A DNA stretch of 64,000 nucleotides from Metarhizobium sp964253915 (GTDB lineage Bacteria > Pseudomonadota > Alphaproteobacteria > Rhizobiales > Rhizobiaceae). Below are positions 8,548-17,150 of the stretch, piece after piece. Made by a program: the position numbers and the translations under genes. Every line of letters starts with the position of its first letter. Position 1 is the first letter of the stretch. The stretch is taken from NCBI RefSeq assembly GCF_964253915.1, contig NZ_CAXUSG020000006.1, forward strand, positions 186,001 through 250,000, in the 5' to 3' direction. The notes under the pieces were generated by a model that did no database searches, was not told the origin of the DNA, and saw only the letters and a list, made by a program, of their open reading frames with translations.

Positions 8548-9816
8548 TCAGACCACCAATATCGCCCTGAAATCGTTGACGTTCGTGCCGGTCGGGCCGG
8601 GAACGAACAGATCGCCGGACAGCTGGAAAGCCGACCAGGCATCGTGACTGGAAAGGAAGGCGCGGGGATCGCCGCCGGCTGCCCGGATGCGCGACACGGT
8701 GGCGGCATCCGCAAAGGCGCCGGCATTGTCTTCCGAACCGTCGATGCCATCGGTATCGGCGGCGAGCGCAAAAATGCCTTCGGTGCCTTCGATATCCACG
8801 GCAAAGGAGAGCAGGAATTCACTGTTGCGGCCGCCCTTGCCGTAACGATCGGTGATCGTCACCGTCGTTTCGCCGCCGGACAGGATGACGACCGGCTTGG
8901 GGAACGGCCGGTTGCGGCCGGCAACTTCGCGGGCCAGTGCCGCATGCATGCGGCCGATGTCGCGGGCCTCGCCTTCGATGGCGTCGGAGAGGATCACCGC
9001 CTCGACGCCGGCTTCGCGGGCGCGCTCGGCGGCGGCTTCGAGCGAGACGCGCGCAGAAGCGATGACATGGCATTCGTGGTTTGCAAAGGCGGCGTCATCG
9101 GGGCCGGGGGCGGCGGCTGCCGGCGAGCGCAGATGGTCCATCACCGCCTGCGGCAACGCCATCCGGTATTCGGCGATGATGGCGAGCGCATCTTCCGCCG
9201 TCGATCCGTCGGGAATGGTCGGGCCGGAGGCGACGAAAGCCGGGTTGTCGCCGGGCACGTCGGAAACGATGAGGCTGACCACCCTTGCCGGTGCAGCGGC
9301 ATAAGCCAGCCGGCCACCCTTGATGCGCGAGACATGCTTGCGCACGACGTTCATGGCCGAAATCGGCGCGCCGGAGGCCAGCAGCGCCTTGTTGACCGCA
9401 ATTTCGTCCGCCAGCGTCAGTCCCTCGGGCGGCGCCGGCAGCAGCGACGATCCGCCGCCGGAGATCAGGGCGATGACGAGATCGTCTTCCGTCAGCCCCT
9501 CGACCAGCTTCAGCAAGGCCGCCGAACCGGCAAGCCCAGCCTCGTCGGGCACGGGATGGGCGGATTGCAGCACCTTGATCCGCTGGCACGCCTCGATAGG
9601 TCCATGCCGGGCGACGACGACACCTTCGATCGGTCCGTCCCAGCAGGCTTCGAAGGCCGCTGCCATCTGGCTCGCGGCCTTGCCGGCGCCGATGACGATC
9701 GTCCGGCCTTTCGGTTTCGCCGGCAGATGGGCGCGGATCGCCGCCAGCGGATCGGCGGCGATGACGGCGGTTTCGAACAACGATGTCAGGAAGGAGCGGG
9801 GGTCGATGGACGTCAC
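8548..9816 (-). CDS. gckA: Glycerate 2-kinase (MOFRL family)
   Basis: A 422-residue protein of the DUF4147/MOFRL family, which phosphorylates D-glycerate to 2-phosphoglycerate; older annotations call it hydroxypyruvate reductase (TtuD). Visible motifs are VIGAGKAASQM, LISGGGSSLL, VILSGGETTVT and the C-terminal AADTDGIDG segment. I chose the GTG at 9816 because the protein then starts with the typical SIDPRSFL segment and reaches the usual length of about 420; an in-frame ATG at 9876 would add 20 unconserved residues. It would feed glycerate or hydroxypyruvate-derived carbon into lower glycolysis. Confidence 0.88.
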   Translation of the reverse strand: MTSIDPRSFLTSLFETAVIAADPLAAIRAHLPAKPKGRTIVIGAGKAASQMAAAFEACWDGPIEGVVVARHGPIEACQRIKVLQSAHPVPDEAGLAGSAALLKLVEGLTEDDLVIALISGGGSSLLPAPPEGLTLADEIAVNKALLASGAPISAMNVVRKHVSRIKGGRLAYAAAPARVVSLIVSDVPGDNPAFVASGPTIPDGSTAEDALAIIAEYRMALPQAVMDHLRSPAAAAPGPDDAAFANHECHVIASARVSLEAAAERAREAGVEAVILSDAIEGEARDIGRMHAALAREVAGRNRPFPKPVVILSGGETTVTITDRYGKGGRNSEFLLSFAVDIEGTEGIFALAADTDGIDGSEDNAGAFADAATVSRIRAAGGDPRAFLSSHDAWSAFQLSGDLFVPGPTGTNVNDFRAILVV

Positions 9817-9929
9817 GGAATCACCTGTCTGAGCACGATCCCGAAAAGCGGCAGGCTTTAGGGAAAGATCATGCATGAAAACAAAAGGTTAGAGCGAGAG
9901 ATACCTCATCCCGCTCCAGGATTTCGGCG

Positions 9930-11585
9930 TCACCTTATATCGGCGCGGGCGCGGGGGCGAGCATCGTTGCGCTCATGGCTGAAAATCATCGGCGGCAGCG
10001 GATCGCGGTTGCGGATGATGTCGGCTCCCTTCTCACCGACCATGATCGTCGGCGCATTGGTGTTGCAGGAGGGAACGCGCGGCATGACGGAGGAATCGCA
10101 GACACGAAGGCCGTCCAGCCCGTGCACCTTCAGGTCAAGGCCGACCACGGCCATCGGATCGGTGCCCATCTTGCAGGTGCCGACGGGATGGTGGTCGGTC
10201 TTGGCATTGGCGCAGCCATACTCGAACAGCTCTTCCTCCGTATTGACCTTCGGTCCCGGCAAGCGTTCGGCGAGGATGTATGGCTTCAAGGCCGCCTGCT
10301 GGAAGATTTCGCGGGCGATGCGCAGGCCTTCCAGCGACATTTTCCGGTCGTGCGGATCGGACCAATAGTTCGGGTCGATCAACGGCGCGGCCGATGGATC
10401 GGAGGAGGAGAGGCGCACGGTGCCGCGTGAGCGCGGATGCAGGTAGGCGGAATTCAGCGTCACGCCGGCATTCTTCAGCTTTTCGACACCGGCCTCGATG
10501 CCCGAGCCGAGGCCGAGGTGGAACTGGATGTCGGGCGAGCGCGCCTCCGGATCGGCGTACCAGAAGCCGCCGGTCTCGAACAATGACGAGGCGACGGGGC
10601 CGGAGCGGAACAGCACATATTGCAGCCCTGCCCACAAAGTCCGATGCAGCTTGGCGACGCCGTCATAGGTATGGTCGCCGGTGCATTCGGAGATGACGAA
10701 CAGATCGAGGTGATCCTGCAGGTTGGAGCCGACGCCGGGCAGGTCGTGGTTCACCTTGACGCCGACGGAGGTCAGGTGGTCAGCGGGGCCGATGCCGGAT
10801 TGCTGCAGCAGTTTCGGCGAACCGATGGCGCCTGACGTAACCAGCACCTCGCGCTCGGCGCGGATGACTTCCGAACCGCCCGAGGTCACCACCTCGACGC
10901 CGACCGCCCGCCGGCCTTCGAGCACGATGCGGGCAACACGGGCGCCGAGCTTGACGGTCAGGTTCTTGCGGTGGCGGATCGGCGACAGGTAACCGAGCGA
11001 GGCGGAGGAGCGGCGGCGATTGCGCTGCGTCAGCTGGTAGAAACCGACACCGGCCTGCTGGCGGCCGTTGAAATCGTGGTTGTAAGGGATGCCGAGCTCC
11101 TGGCCGGCGCGGATATAGGCATCGCAGATCGGCAGGGCCGACACCGGCATCGAAACGCCGAGCGGGCCGCCATAGGCGTGGTAATCGTCGGCAAAACGCT
11201 GATTGTCCTCGGCGCGCTTGAAATAGGGCAGGATCGAGCGGTAATCCCAACCCTCGCAGCCATCCTCGCTGGCCCAGAGGTCGTAGTCGGCGGCGTTGCC
11301 GCGGGTATAGAGCTGGGCGTTGATCGACGAGCCGCCGCCGATGACCTTGGCCTGGGTGTAGCGCAGGACCCGGCCCTTCATGTGTTTCTGCGGCACGGTT
11401 TCCCAGCCCCAGCTGGCGACACCCTTGGTCATCTTGGCGAAACCGGCCGGCATGTGGAACAGCGGGTTCCAGTCGCTGCCGCCAGCCTCGATCAGCAGCA
11501 CCTTGATGGCGGGATCTTCGGTCAGCCGGTTGGCGAGCACGCAACCGGCCGGGCCGGCTCCAGTGATGATGTAATCATAGGTCAT
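9930..11585 (-). CDS. GMC-family FAD oxidoreductase (choline-dehydrogenase-like)
   Basis: A 551-residue flavoprotein. The FAD-binding ITGAGPAGCVLANRL stands at the N-terminus, followed by the GMC signature 1 region (VIGGGSSINAQLYTRGNAADYD) and the catalytic histidine region DHHPVGTCKMG near the C-terminus. The start at 11585 removes an upstream extension that lies in the repeat. These enzymes oxidise primary alcohols of varied size, so choline is only one candidate substrate. It is separated from the SDR gene by a palindromic repeat and may be a separate unit from the transporter locus. Confidence 0.85.
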   Translation of the reverse strand: MTYDYIITGAGPAGCVLANRLTEDPAIKVLLIEAGGSDWNPLFHMPAGFAKMTKGVASWGWETVPQKHMKGRVLRYTQAKVIGGGSSINAQLYTRGNAADYDLWASEDGCEGWDYRSILPYFKRAEDNQRFADDYHAYGGPLGVSMPVSALPICDAYIRAGQELGIPYNHDFNGRQQAGVGFYQLTQRNRRRSSASLGYLSPIRHRKNLTVKLGARVARIVLEGRRAVGVEVVTSGGSEVIRAEREVLVTSGAIGSPKLLQQSGIGPADHLTSVGVKVNHDLPGVGSNLQDHLDLFVISECTGDHTYDGVAKLHRTLWAGLQYVLFRSGPVASSLFETGGFWYADPEARSPDIQFHLGLGSGIEAGVEKLKNAGVTLNSAYLHPRSRGTVRLSSSDPSAAPLIDPNYWSDPHDRKMSLEGLRIAREIFQQAALKPYILAERLPGPKVNTEEELFEYGCANAKTDHHPVGTCKMGTDPMAVVGLDLKVHGLDGLRVCDSSVMPRVPSCNTNAPTIMVGEKGADIIRNRDPLPPMIFSHERNDARPRARADIR

Positions 11586-11619
11586 GTCGTCGTTCCTCAA
11601 ATTGTCCTGGCGGAGAAAG

Positions 11620-11756
11620 CCCCTCATCCGCCTGCCGGCCCCTTCTCCCCGCAAGCGGGGCGAAGGGGGTATGCCGCACTGTCTTCCCCGATCTCGACGT
11701 TGGGTTTGGCAAGTCCCCTCTCCCCGCTTGCGGGGAGAGGGTTAGGGTGAGGGGCA
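11620..11756. repeat. Rhizobial intergenic palindromic repeat (copy 1)
   Basis: The block begins CCCCTCATCCGCCTGCC and ends GGTTAGGGTGAGGGG, with two internal hairpins (CCCCGCAAGCGGGG and CTCCCCGCTTGCGGGGAG). The same layout occurs at 16995-17096 and 28327-28462, always between genes. It resembles the RIME class of rhizobial mosaic elements. Confidence 0.8.
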
Positions 11757-11768
11757 GATCCGCAACGC

Positions 11769-12536
11769 CTAAAGCCGCCCGATCGCCAAGCCACCATCCG
11801 CCTGGATCACCGACCCCGTCGCGAAGGCGAACTGGCCGGAAGCCAAGGCAGCGCAGATCGAACCGATATCGCCGGCCTCGCCCCAACGCTTCATCGGCAC
11901 CAGCCCGCCTTCGATCAGCCTGTCGTATTTGCCGGCAACGCCTGATGTCATGTCGGTGCGGATGATGCCCGGCCTGACCTCGAAGACGCCGATGCCATCC
12001 TCCGCCAGCCGGAGCGCCAGTCCCTGGCTGAAGGTAGCCAGTCCGGACTTGCTGATGCAATAATCCAGCCGCTCCGGCGAACTGAGTGTGGCAGAGACGG
12101 AGGTGATATTGATGATCGAGCGGGCGCCATCCAAGTTGGCGGCTCCCAACATCCGCTTGACAACGGCCTGGGTGAAAAACACCGTGCCGCGCAGATTCGT
12201 CGCTAGGATCGTGTCGAAATTTTCCGGCGTCAGATCGAGGAAATCGCCGCGGACGACCGACGCCATGCCGGCGTTGTTGACGAGGCAATCGATCCGACCG
12301 AAGCGGCCGATGACGGTATCGACCGCGGCCTCATGTGTGGCGAGGTCGGAGAGATCCGATTGGACGTAGATGGCTTGGGCGCCGAGATCCCGCAATTCCC
12401 GAACGGCCGGGTCCGCCGGATCTTCCGGGCCGACGCCGGTGAGCGCGATGTCGAAACCGGTGCTGGCCAGTGCCCTGGCAATGCCAAGGCCGATGCCGCG
12501 CCGGCCGCCGGTGACGATGGCGACGGGACGGGTCAT
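11769..12536 (-). CDS. SDR-family oxidoreductase (3-ketoacyl-ACP-reductase-like)
   Basis: A 255-residue short-chain dehydrogenase. The cofactor motif TGGRRGIGLGIA, the NNAG motif (CLVNNAGMA) and the catalytic Ser with Tyr-x-x-x-Lys (SVSATLSS...YCISK) are all present. No acidic residue is obvious at the end of the second strand (ALTGVGPED), so NADPH use is possible. Its start overlaps the stop of the GMC gene at 12533, and it is the last gene of the sugar locus. It probably acts on an oxidised sugar or related carbonyl. Confidence 0.88.
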   Translation of the reverse strand: MTRPVAIVTGGRRGIGLGIARALASTGFDIALTGVGPEDPADPAVRELRDLGAQAIYVQSDLSDLATHEAAVDTVIGRFGRIDCLVNNAGMASVVRGDFLDLTPENFDTILATNLRGTVFFTQAVVKRMLGAANLDGARSIINITSVSATLSSPERLDYCISKSGLATFSQGLALRLAEDGIGVFEVRPGIIRTDMTSGVAGKYDRLIEGGLVPMKRWGEAGDIGSICAALASGQFAFATGSVIQADGGLAIGRL

Positions 12537-14041
12537 GCGCGAAACTCCGTCCTGGTGATGTGATCGGCGACCCGCAGGGCCTGTGCCGCAACCGTCAGCG
12601 CCGGATTAACGGCGGCCGAGGTCGGCAGGAAGCTGGCATCGACGACGAACAGGTTTTGGTGCTGGAAGGCGCGGCAATAGACATCGAGCGGCGCCTGCGC
12701 AGGGTCGGTCCCGATCACCACCGTGCCGCATTGATGCGACGGCGTGCGTTTGTCGAAGGCGCGCGACAGCACGATGGGGAAGCCGGCAGCGCGCAAAACG
12801 CCCTTCAGCTTCGAGACGAGATCGAGATGCGCCTGCCAGTTGGTGCGGTGCCATTTCAGCACGATACGGTCGCCATCGACCATGATGCGGCTTTCCGGAT
12901 GCGGGATGTCCTCGCTCATGGCGTAGAAATCGATCGCATGCGATGCGACGCGATCCAGCAGCCATTCCGGGATAGCAGGCATGTTGGCCTTGAGGATTTT
13001 TCCCGAAACCTTGCCGAGCAGCTGGACATTGCCGAGCGGCGGACCGCCTTCGCCGTCAGAAAGATAAAAGTCATTGAAACCAAACGTCTTTTGATAGACG
13101 GAATCGTTCTTGTAAAAAGGCGAAAGCGCGATGACGGCGCTCGAATTGTGGTTCATGAAATTGCGGCCGACCTGATCCGAGGCGTTGGCAAGGCCAGTCG
13201 GATGTTTGTCGTTGGCCGAGCGCTGCAGCAGCACGGAACTCTGGACGGCACCGGCCGACAGGATCACCAGTTTCGGCGAAATGCTGTGCCGCTCGCCGGC
13301 CTTTTCATATTCGACCGTTTCGATGGCGCCGCCATCGGCAGCGGTGACAAGCCGCGTGACCCGCGAACCGGTCTGCAGTCGGACGTTCGGATGTTGCAGG
13401 GCGAGCGCCAGCGCCGTGGTTTCCGCATCCATCTTGCCATCGGCGCTGTTGGGATGTGCGTCCCAGGGCGTTTTCGCCTTGGATAGCCAGCGATCGATAT
13501 CGACACCGAGCGGCAGCGAGTAAGGATGGATGCCGTTCGCCTTCAACCGGGCGCGCACCTTGGCGATGGCCGGCTCCTCGGGAACAGGCGGGAAGGCGTA
13601 AGGGAGGGAGTGGGCGGGTTCTGTCGGATCTTCTCCGAGTGCGCCGCGCACCTGGTACATCTGCTCGGCCTGCGAATACCAGGGCTCCAGCTCTTCATAA
13701 GGAAACGGCCAGGCGGGCGAGACGCCTTCCAGATGCGCCATCTCCTCGAAATCTTCCTTGCGATAGCGCACCAGCACCGCGCCGTAAAATTTCGAGTTGC
13801 CGCCGACATTGTAATAGTTGCCGGGGTTGAAGGCGGTGCCATCCGCCTCGTACCAGAATTCCTTGGGGCGGAAGTGGCCGCGCTGGAAAATGGCGCGCTG
13901 GTCGCGGTTTTCCGGCCGATCCTCGATGTGGTTTCCCGCTTCGAGGATCAGGATATCGGCGCCGGTCGCCGCAAGCCCTGCGGCGACGGTCGAGCCGCCG
14001 ATGCCCGAGCCGATGATGACGATATCCGGTTGTTTGCTCAT
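12533..14041 (-). CDS. GMC-family oxidoreductase, possibly a sugar dehydrogenase
   Basis: A 502-residue flavoprotein with the N-terminal dinucleotide motif VIIGSGIGGSTVAAGLAATG, the loop NVGGNSKFYGAVLVRYR near residue 85, and the C-terminal GMC region holding a histidine (TPSHQCGT) and an asparagine (AAVNPALTVAAQAL). It is nearer to the GMC proteins that act on cyclitols and sugars than to choline dehydrogenase, but no substrate can be read from it. It follows the transporter ATPase by about 8 bp, so it is probably co-transcribed with the CUT1 transporter and oxidises the imported sugar or glycoside. Confidence 0.8.
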   Translation of the reverse strand: MSKQPDIVIIGSGIGGSTVAAGLAATGADILILEAGNHIEDRPENRDQRAIFQRGHFRPKEFWYEADGTAFNPGNYYNVGGNSKFYGAVLVRYRKEDFEEMAHLEGVSPAWPFPYEELEPWYSQAEQMYQVRGALGEDPTEPAHSLPYAFPPVPEEPAIAKVRARLKANGIHPYSLPLGVDIDRWLSKAKTPWDAHPNSADGKMDAETTALALALQHPNVRLQTGSRVTRLVTAADGGAIETVEYEKAGERHSISPKLVILSAGAVQSSVLLQRSANDKHPTGLANASDQVGRNFMNHNSSAVIALSPFYKNDSVYQKTFGFNDFYLSDGEGGPPLGNVQLLGKVSGKILKANMPAIPEWLLDRVASHAIDFYAMSEDIPHPESRIMVDGDRIVLKWHRTNWQAHLDLVSKLKGVLRAAGFPIVLSRAFDKRTPSHQCGTVVIGTDPAQAPLDVYCRAFQHQNLFVVDASFLPTSAAVNPALTVAAQALRVADHITRTEFRA

Positions 14042-14049
14042 GGTTCGTC

Positions 14050-15165
14050 TCAGGCGATGCGCAGCTGGCTCTGCGGGTCGAAGAACACCGCCTTGTCGAG
14101 ATTGAAGGCGAGGCGTGCGGTCTGGCCTGCGGCGATGCGCACGTCGGCGCGCAGACGAGCGACGACTTCCTTCATGCCGAGCTTGGTGACGGCAAAGGTA
14201 TCTGAACCGGCGGGCTCGACGACCTCGATGGCGCAGTCGCCTTCGGCAATCGTCTGGGCGTTGCGGTCGGCGCCGTCAGGGTCGGTCAGGGCTTCCGGGC
14301 GGATGCCGAAGATCACCTGCTTGCCGGCATAACCGGCGAGCGCCTCGCGGCCGGGGGCGACGGGCAGTTTCAGCGGCGTCGCATTCGGCCGGTCCAGCGA
14401 CACCTGCAGGGCATCGCCGTTTTTCTCGATGGTGGCGGAGAGCAGGTTCATCGCCGGCGAACCCATGAAGTCGGCAACGAACATGTTGGCCGGGTTGTTG
14501 TAGATCTCGGCCGGCGAGCCGAACTGCTGCAGGATGCCGTCGCGCAGCACGGCGATCTTGGTCGCCAGCGTCATCGCTTCGATCTGGTCGTGGGTGACGT
14601 AGACGATGGTGGTCTTCATGCGCTGGTGCAGGCGCTTGATTTCCGTGCGCATGTCGACGCGCAGCTTGGCATCGAGGTTGGACAGCGGCTCATCGAACAG
14701 GAAGACCTGCGGATTGCGCACCAGCGCCCGGCCCATGGCGACGCGCTGGCGCTGGCCGCCGGAGAGCTGGCCGGGCTTGCGGTCGAGCAGGTGGCCGATC
14801 TGCAGCATCTCGGCGACTTCCTTGATCGCCTTTTCCCGCTCTTCCTTCGGCACGCCGCGGATTTCCATGCCGAAGGCGATGTTTCCCGCCACGGTCATGT
14901 TCGGATAGAGCGCGTAGGACTGGAACACCATGGCGATGTCGCGCTTCGACGGCGGCAGGTCGGCGACGTTGCGGCCGTTGATGGCGATCTCGCCCGATGA
15001 AATCGGCTCCAGGCCGGCAATGGTGTTGAGCAGGGTCGACTTGCCGCAGCCGGAGGGGCCGACCAGCACCAGGAAGCCGCCTTCCTCGATCTCCAGGTTG
15101 ATGTTCTTGAGGATTTCGAGCGCGCCGTAGGACTTGCGCAGATTGGTGATTTTCAGGAACGACAT
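14050..15165 (-). CDS. CUT1 sugar ABC transporter ATPase (UgpC/MalK type)
   Basis: A 371-residue ATPase starting at the ATG at 15165 just after the permease. Walker A is GPSGCGKST, the signature is LSGGQRQRVAMGRAL, and Walker B is FLFDEPLSNLDAKLR. The C-terminal third is a regulatory TOBE/MalK-like domain (about 235-371). It is coupled to the permease (5 bp gap) and should energise the sugar transporter encoded just upstream. Confidence 0.93.
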   Translation of the reverse strand: MSFLKITNLRKSYGALEILKNINLEIEEGGFLVLVGPSGCGKSTLLNTIAGLEPISSGEIAINGRNVADLPPSKRDIAMVFQSYALYPNMTVAGNIAFGMEIRGVPKEEREKAIKEVAEMLQIGHLLDRKPGQLSGGQRQRVAMGRALVRNPQVFLFDEPLSNLDAKLRVDMRTEIKRLHQRMKTTIVYVTHDQIEAMTLATKIAVLRDGILQQFGSPAEIYNNPANMFVADFMGSPAMNLLSATIEKNGDALQVSLDRPNATPLKLPVAPGREALAGYAGKQVIFGIRPEALTDPDGADRNAQTIAEGDCAIEVVEPAGSDTFAVTKLGMKEVVARLRADVRIAAGQTARLAFNLDKAVFFDPQSQLRIA

Positions 15166-15170
15166 GGTTC

Positions 15171-16055
15171 TTATCCCTTGACGGCGCCGGACATCAGGCC
15201 GCGGACGAAGTAGCGGCCGGAAACGATGTAGACGATCAGCGTTGGCAGGGCGGCGAGGATCGCGCCTGCGAAGTGGACATTGTATTCCTTCACCCCGGTG
15301 GAGGAGGAGACGAGGTTGTTGAGCGCGACGGTCATCGGCGTCGAGGTGGCACCGGAGAAGGAGGCGCCGAACAGGAAGTCGTTCCAGATATTGGTGAACT
15401 GCCAGATGACCGAAACGACGATGATCGGACCGGAGGACGGCAAGAGGATGCGGTAGAAGATCTGGAAGAAGCTCGCCCCGTCGATCTGCGCCGCCCGCAC
15501 CAGCTCGGTCGGGAAGTTTTCGTAATAGTTGCGGAAATAGAGCGTCGTGAAGCCGAGGCCGTAGATCACGTGCACCATGATCAGCCCCCAGATGGAGCCG
15601 GCAAGGCCAAGCATGCCGAGGATGCGCGCCATCGGGATCAGCACGATCTGGAACGGGATGAAGCAGGAGAGCAGCAGCAGGCCGAAGAAGATGTTCGATC
15701 CCCTGAACTGCCATTTGGTCAGAACGTAGCCGTTCAGCGCGCCGATGATCGTCGAGATGGCGACGGCCGGCACGACCATCAGGATGGAGTTCAGGAAGAA
15801 CGGTTTCAGGCCGGTCGGCTGTACGCCGATCTGCGCCGTCGACCAGGCGGAAATCCACGGCTCGATGGTCCAGACCTGCGGCAGGTTCAGCATGCCGCCC
15901 TGGCGGATTTCGTCGAGCGGCTTGAAGGAATTCACCACCATGACGTAGAGCGGCAGCATGTAATAGACGGCGAAGAGGATCAGCGCCGCATAGATCAGCG
16001 TGCGGGTCAGGTGGCCGTGGGAAATGGCATTCTGGGGATTGGCGGCTCCGCTCAT
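15171..16055 (-). CDS. CUT1 sugar ABC transporter permease, MalG type
   Basis: A 294-residue membrane protein with about six segments. It carries the EAA motif of MalG-type permeases (ELVRAAQIDGASFFQIFYRILLP) and the conserved N-terminal NSFKP-like segment (VVNSFKPLDEIRQGG). Its start overlaps the last base of the preceding permease stop, so the two are translationally coupled. Confidence 0.92.
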   Translation of the reverse strand: MSGAANPQNAISHGHLTRTLIYAALILFAVYYMLPLYVMVVNSFKPLDEIRQGGMLNLPQVWTIEPWISAWSTAQIGVQPTGLKPFFLNSILMVVPAVAISTIIGALNGYVLTKWQFRGSNIFFGLLLLSCFIPFQIVLIPMARILGMLGLAGSIWGLIMVHVIYGLGFTTLYFRNYYENFPTELVRAAQIDGASFFQIFYRILLPSSGPIIVVSVIWQFTNIWNDFLFGASFSGATSTPMTVALNNLVSSSTGVKEYNVHFAGAILAALPTLIVYIVSGRYFVRGLMSGAVKG

Positions 16056-16933
16056 CAGCGTTTCCCTCCACGGATTTCGGAATAGAGATAGGGGATGATG
16101 ATCGAGAAGATCATCGCCAGCATGATGATCGCCGAAGAGGCGCCGATACCCATCGAGTTGCGGGTAAAGGTGTAGGAATACATGAAGGTCGCCGGCAGTT
16201 CGGTCGCCTGTCCGGGTCCGCCGCCGGTCAATGCCACGACCAAGTCATAGGCCTTGATGGCGAGGTGGGCGAGCACGACGAAGGCGGAGAGGAAGACCGG
16301 GCGCATCAGCGGGATGATGATGCGGCGATAGACGGTGAGCGTCGAGGCGCCGTCGATCTGGGCGGCCTTGATGATCTCGTTGTCGACGCCGCGCAGGCCG
16401 GCGAGGAACATCGCCATGACGAAGCCGGAGGACTGCCAGACGGCAGCGATGACGACGCAGTAGATGGCGTAGTTGCGGTCCTTGATCCAGTTGAACGAAA
16501 AACTTTCCCAGCCCCAGATGTGCATGGTGTTCTCAAGGCCGATGCCGGGATCGAGGAACCACTTCCATGCGGTGCCCGTCACGATGAAGGAGAGCGCCAT
16601 CGGGTAGAGATAGATCGGCCGCAAAAAACCTTCGCCGCGGATCTTCTGGTCGAGCAGGATGGCGAGAAACAGGCCGAGCACCGAGCAGATGATGATGTAG
16701 AGCGAGGCGAAGATCGCCAGGTTGCTGATCGCCCGCCACCAGTGCGGCAAGGCCCAGAGCTTCGAATAGTTGGTGAAGCCGATCAGGTTGTAGGAAGGCA
16801 GCATCTTGCTGTCTGTCAGCGACAGATAGCCGGTATAGGCGATGAAGCCGTAGACGAAAATCAGAATGACAACGAAGCTCGGCGCCAAGACCAGCTTGGG
16901 CAAGAACTCCTGCAATCGGCTGCGACTGTCCAT
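16055..16933 (-). CDS. CUT1 sugar ABC transporter permease, MalF type
   Basis: A 292-residue permease with six predicted membrane segments and the EAA motif EIIKAAQIDGASTLTVYRRIIIP. I chose the ATG at 16933, which has AGGTGG eight bases upstream; an in-frame GTG lies at 16945. It is separated from the binding-protein gene by a palindromic repeat of about 100 bp, so its expression relative to the binding protein may be lowered. Confidence 0.92.
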   Translation of the reverse strand: MDSRSRLQEFLPKLVLAPSFVVILIFVYGFIAYTGYLSLTDSKMLPSYNLIGFTNYSKLWALPHWWRAISNLAIFASLYIIICSVLGLFLAILLDQKIRGEGFLRPIYLYPMALSFIVTGTAWKWFLDPGIGLENTMHIWGWESFSFNWIKDRNYAIYCVVIAAVWQSSGFVMAMFLAGLRGVDNEIIKAAQIDGASTLTVYRRIIIPLMRPVFLSAFVVLAHLAIKAYDLVVALTGGGPGQATELPATFMYSYTFTRNSMGIGASSAIIMLAMIFSIIIPYLYSEIRGGKR

Positions 16934-16994
16934 GTCGATCACCACCTGGATGCGCCTCTGCGGGCGCTTTTATTGAAAGAAAGTGGAGAGTAAG

Positions 16995-17096
16995 CCCCCT
17001 CATCCGGCTGCCGCCACCTTCTCCCCGCTGGGGAGAAGGCCTTTGCGGCTCGCTCGACATCCCCTCTCCCCTCGGGGAGAGGGCAGGGTGAGGGGG
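16995..17096. repeat. Rhizobial intergenic palindromic repeat (copy 2)
   Basis: The short form begins CCCCCTCATCCGGCTGCC and ends GGGCAGGGTGAGGGG, with hairpins CTCCCCGCTGGGGAG and CTCCCCTCGGGGAG. It lies inside the transporter operon between the binding-protein gene and the first permease gene, where it could act on transcript stability. Confidence 0.8.
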
Positions 17097-17150
17097 AAGT
17101 TCTCCAGCGTCTGCCAGGTGAAGCCTGTTCACCCGGCAGGGTGTTGATGC

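Noticed and set aside
11620..11756. A CRISPR array from the repeated CTCCCC/GGGGAG blocks
   Set aside because: The blocks are single palindromic elements scattered between genes, with no regular repeat-spacer units and no cas genes.
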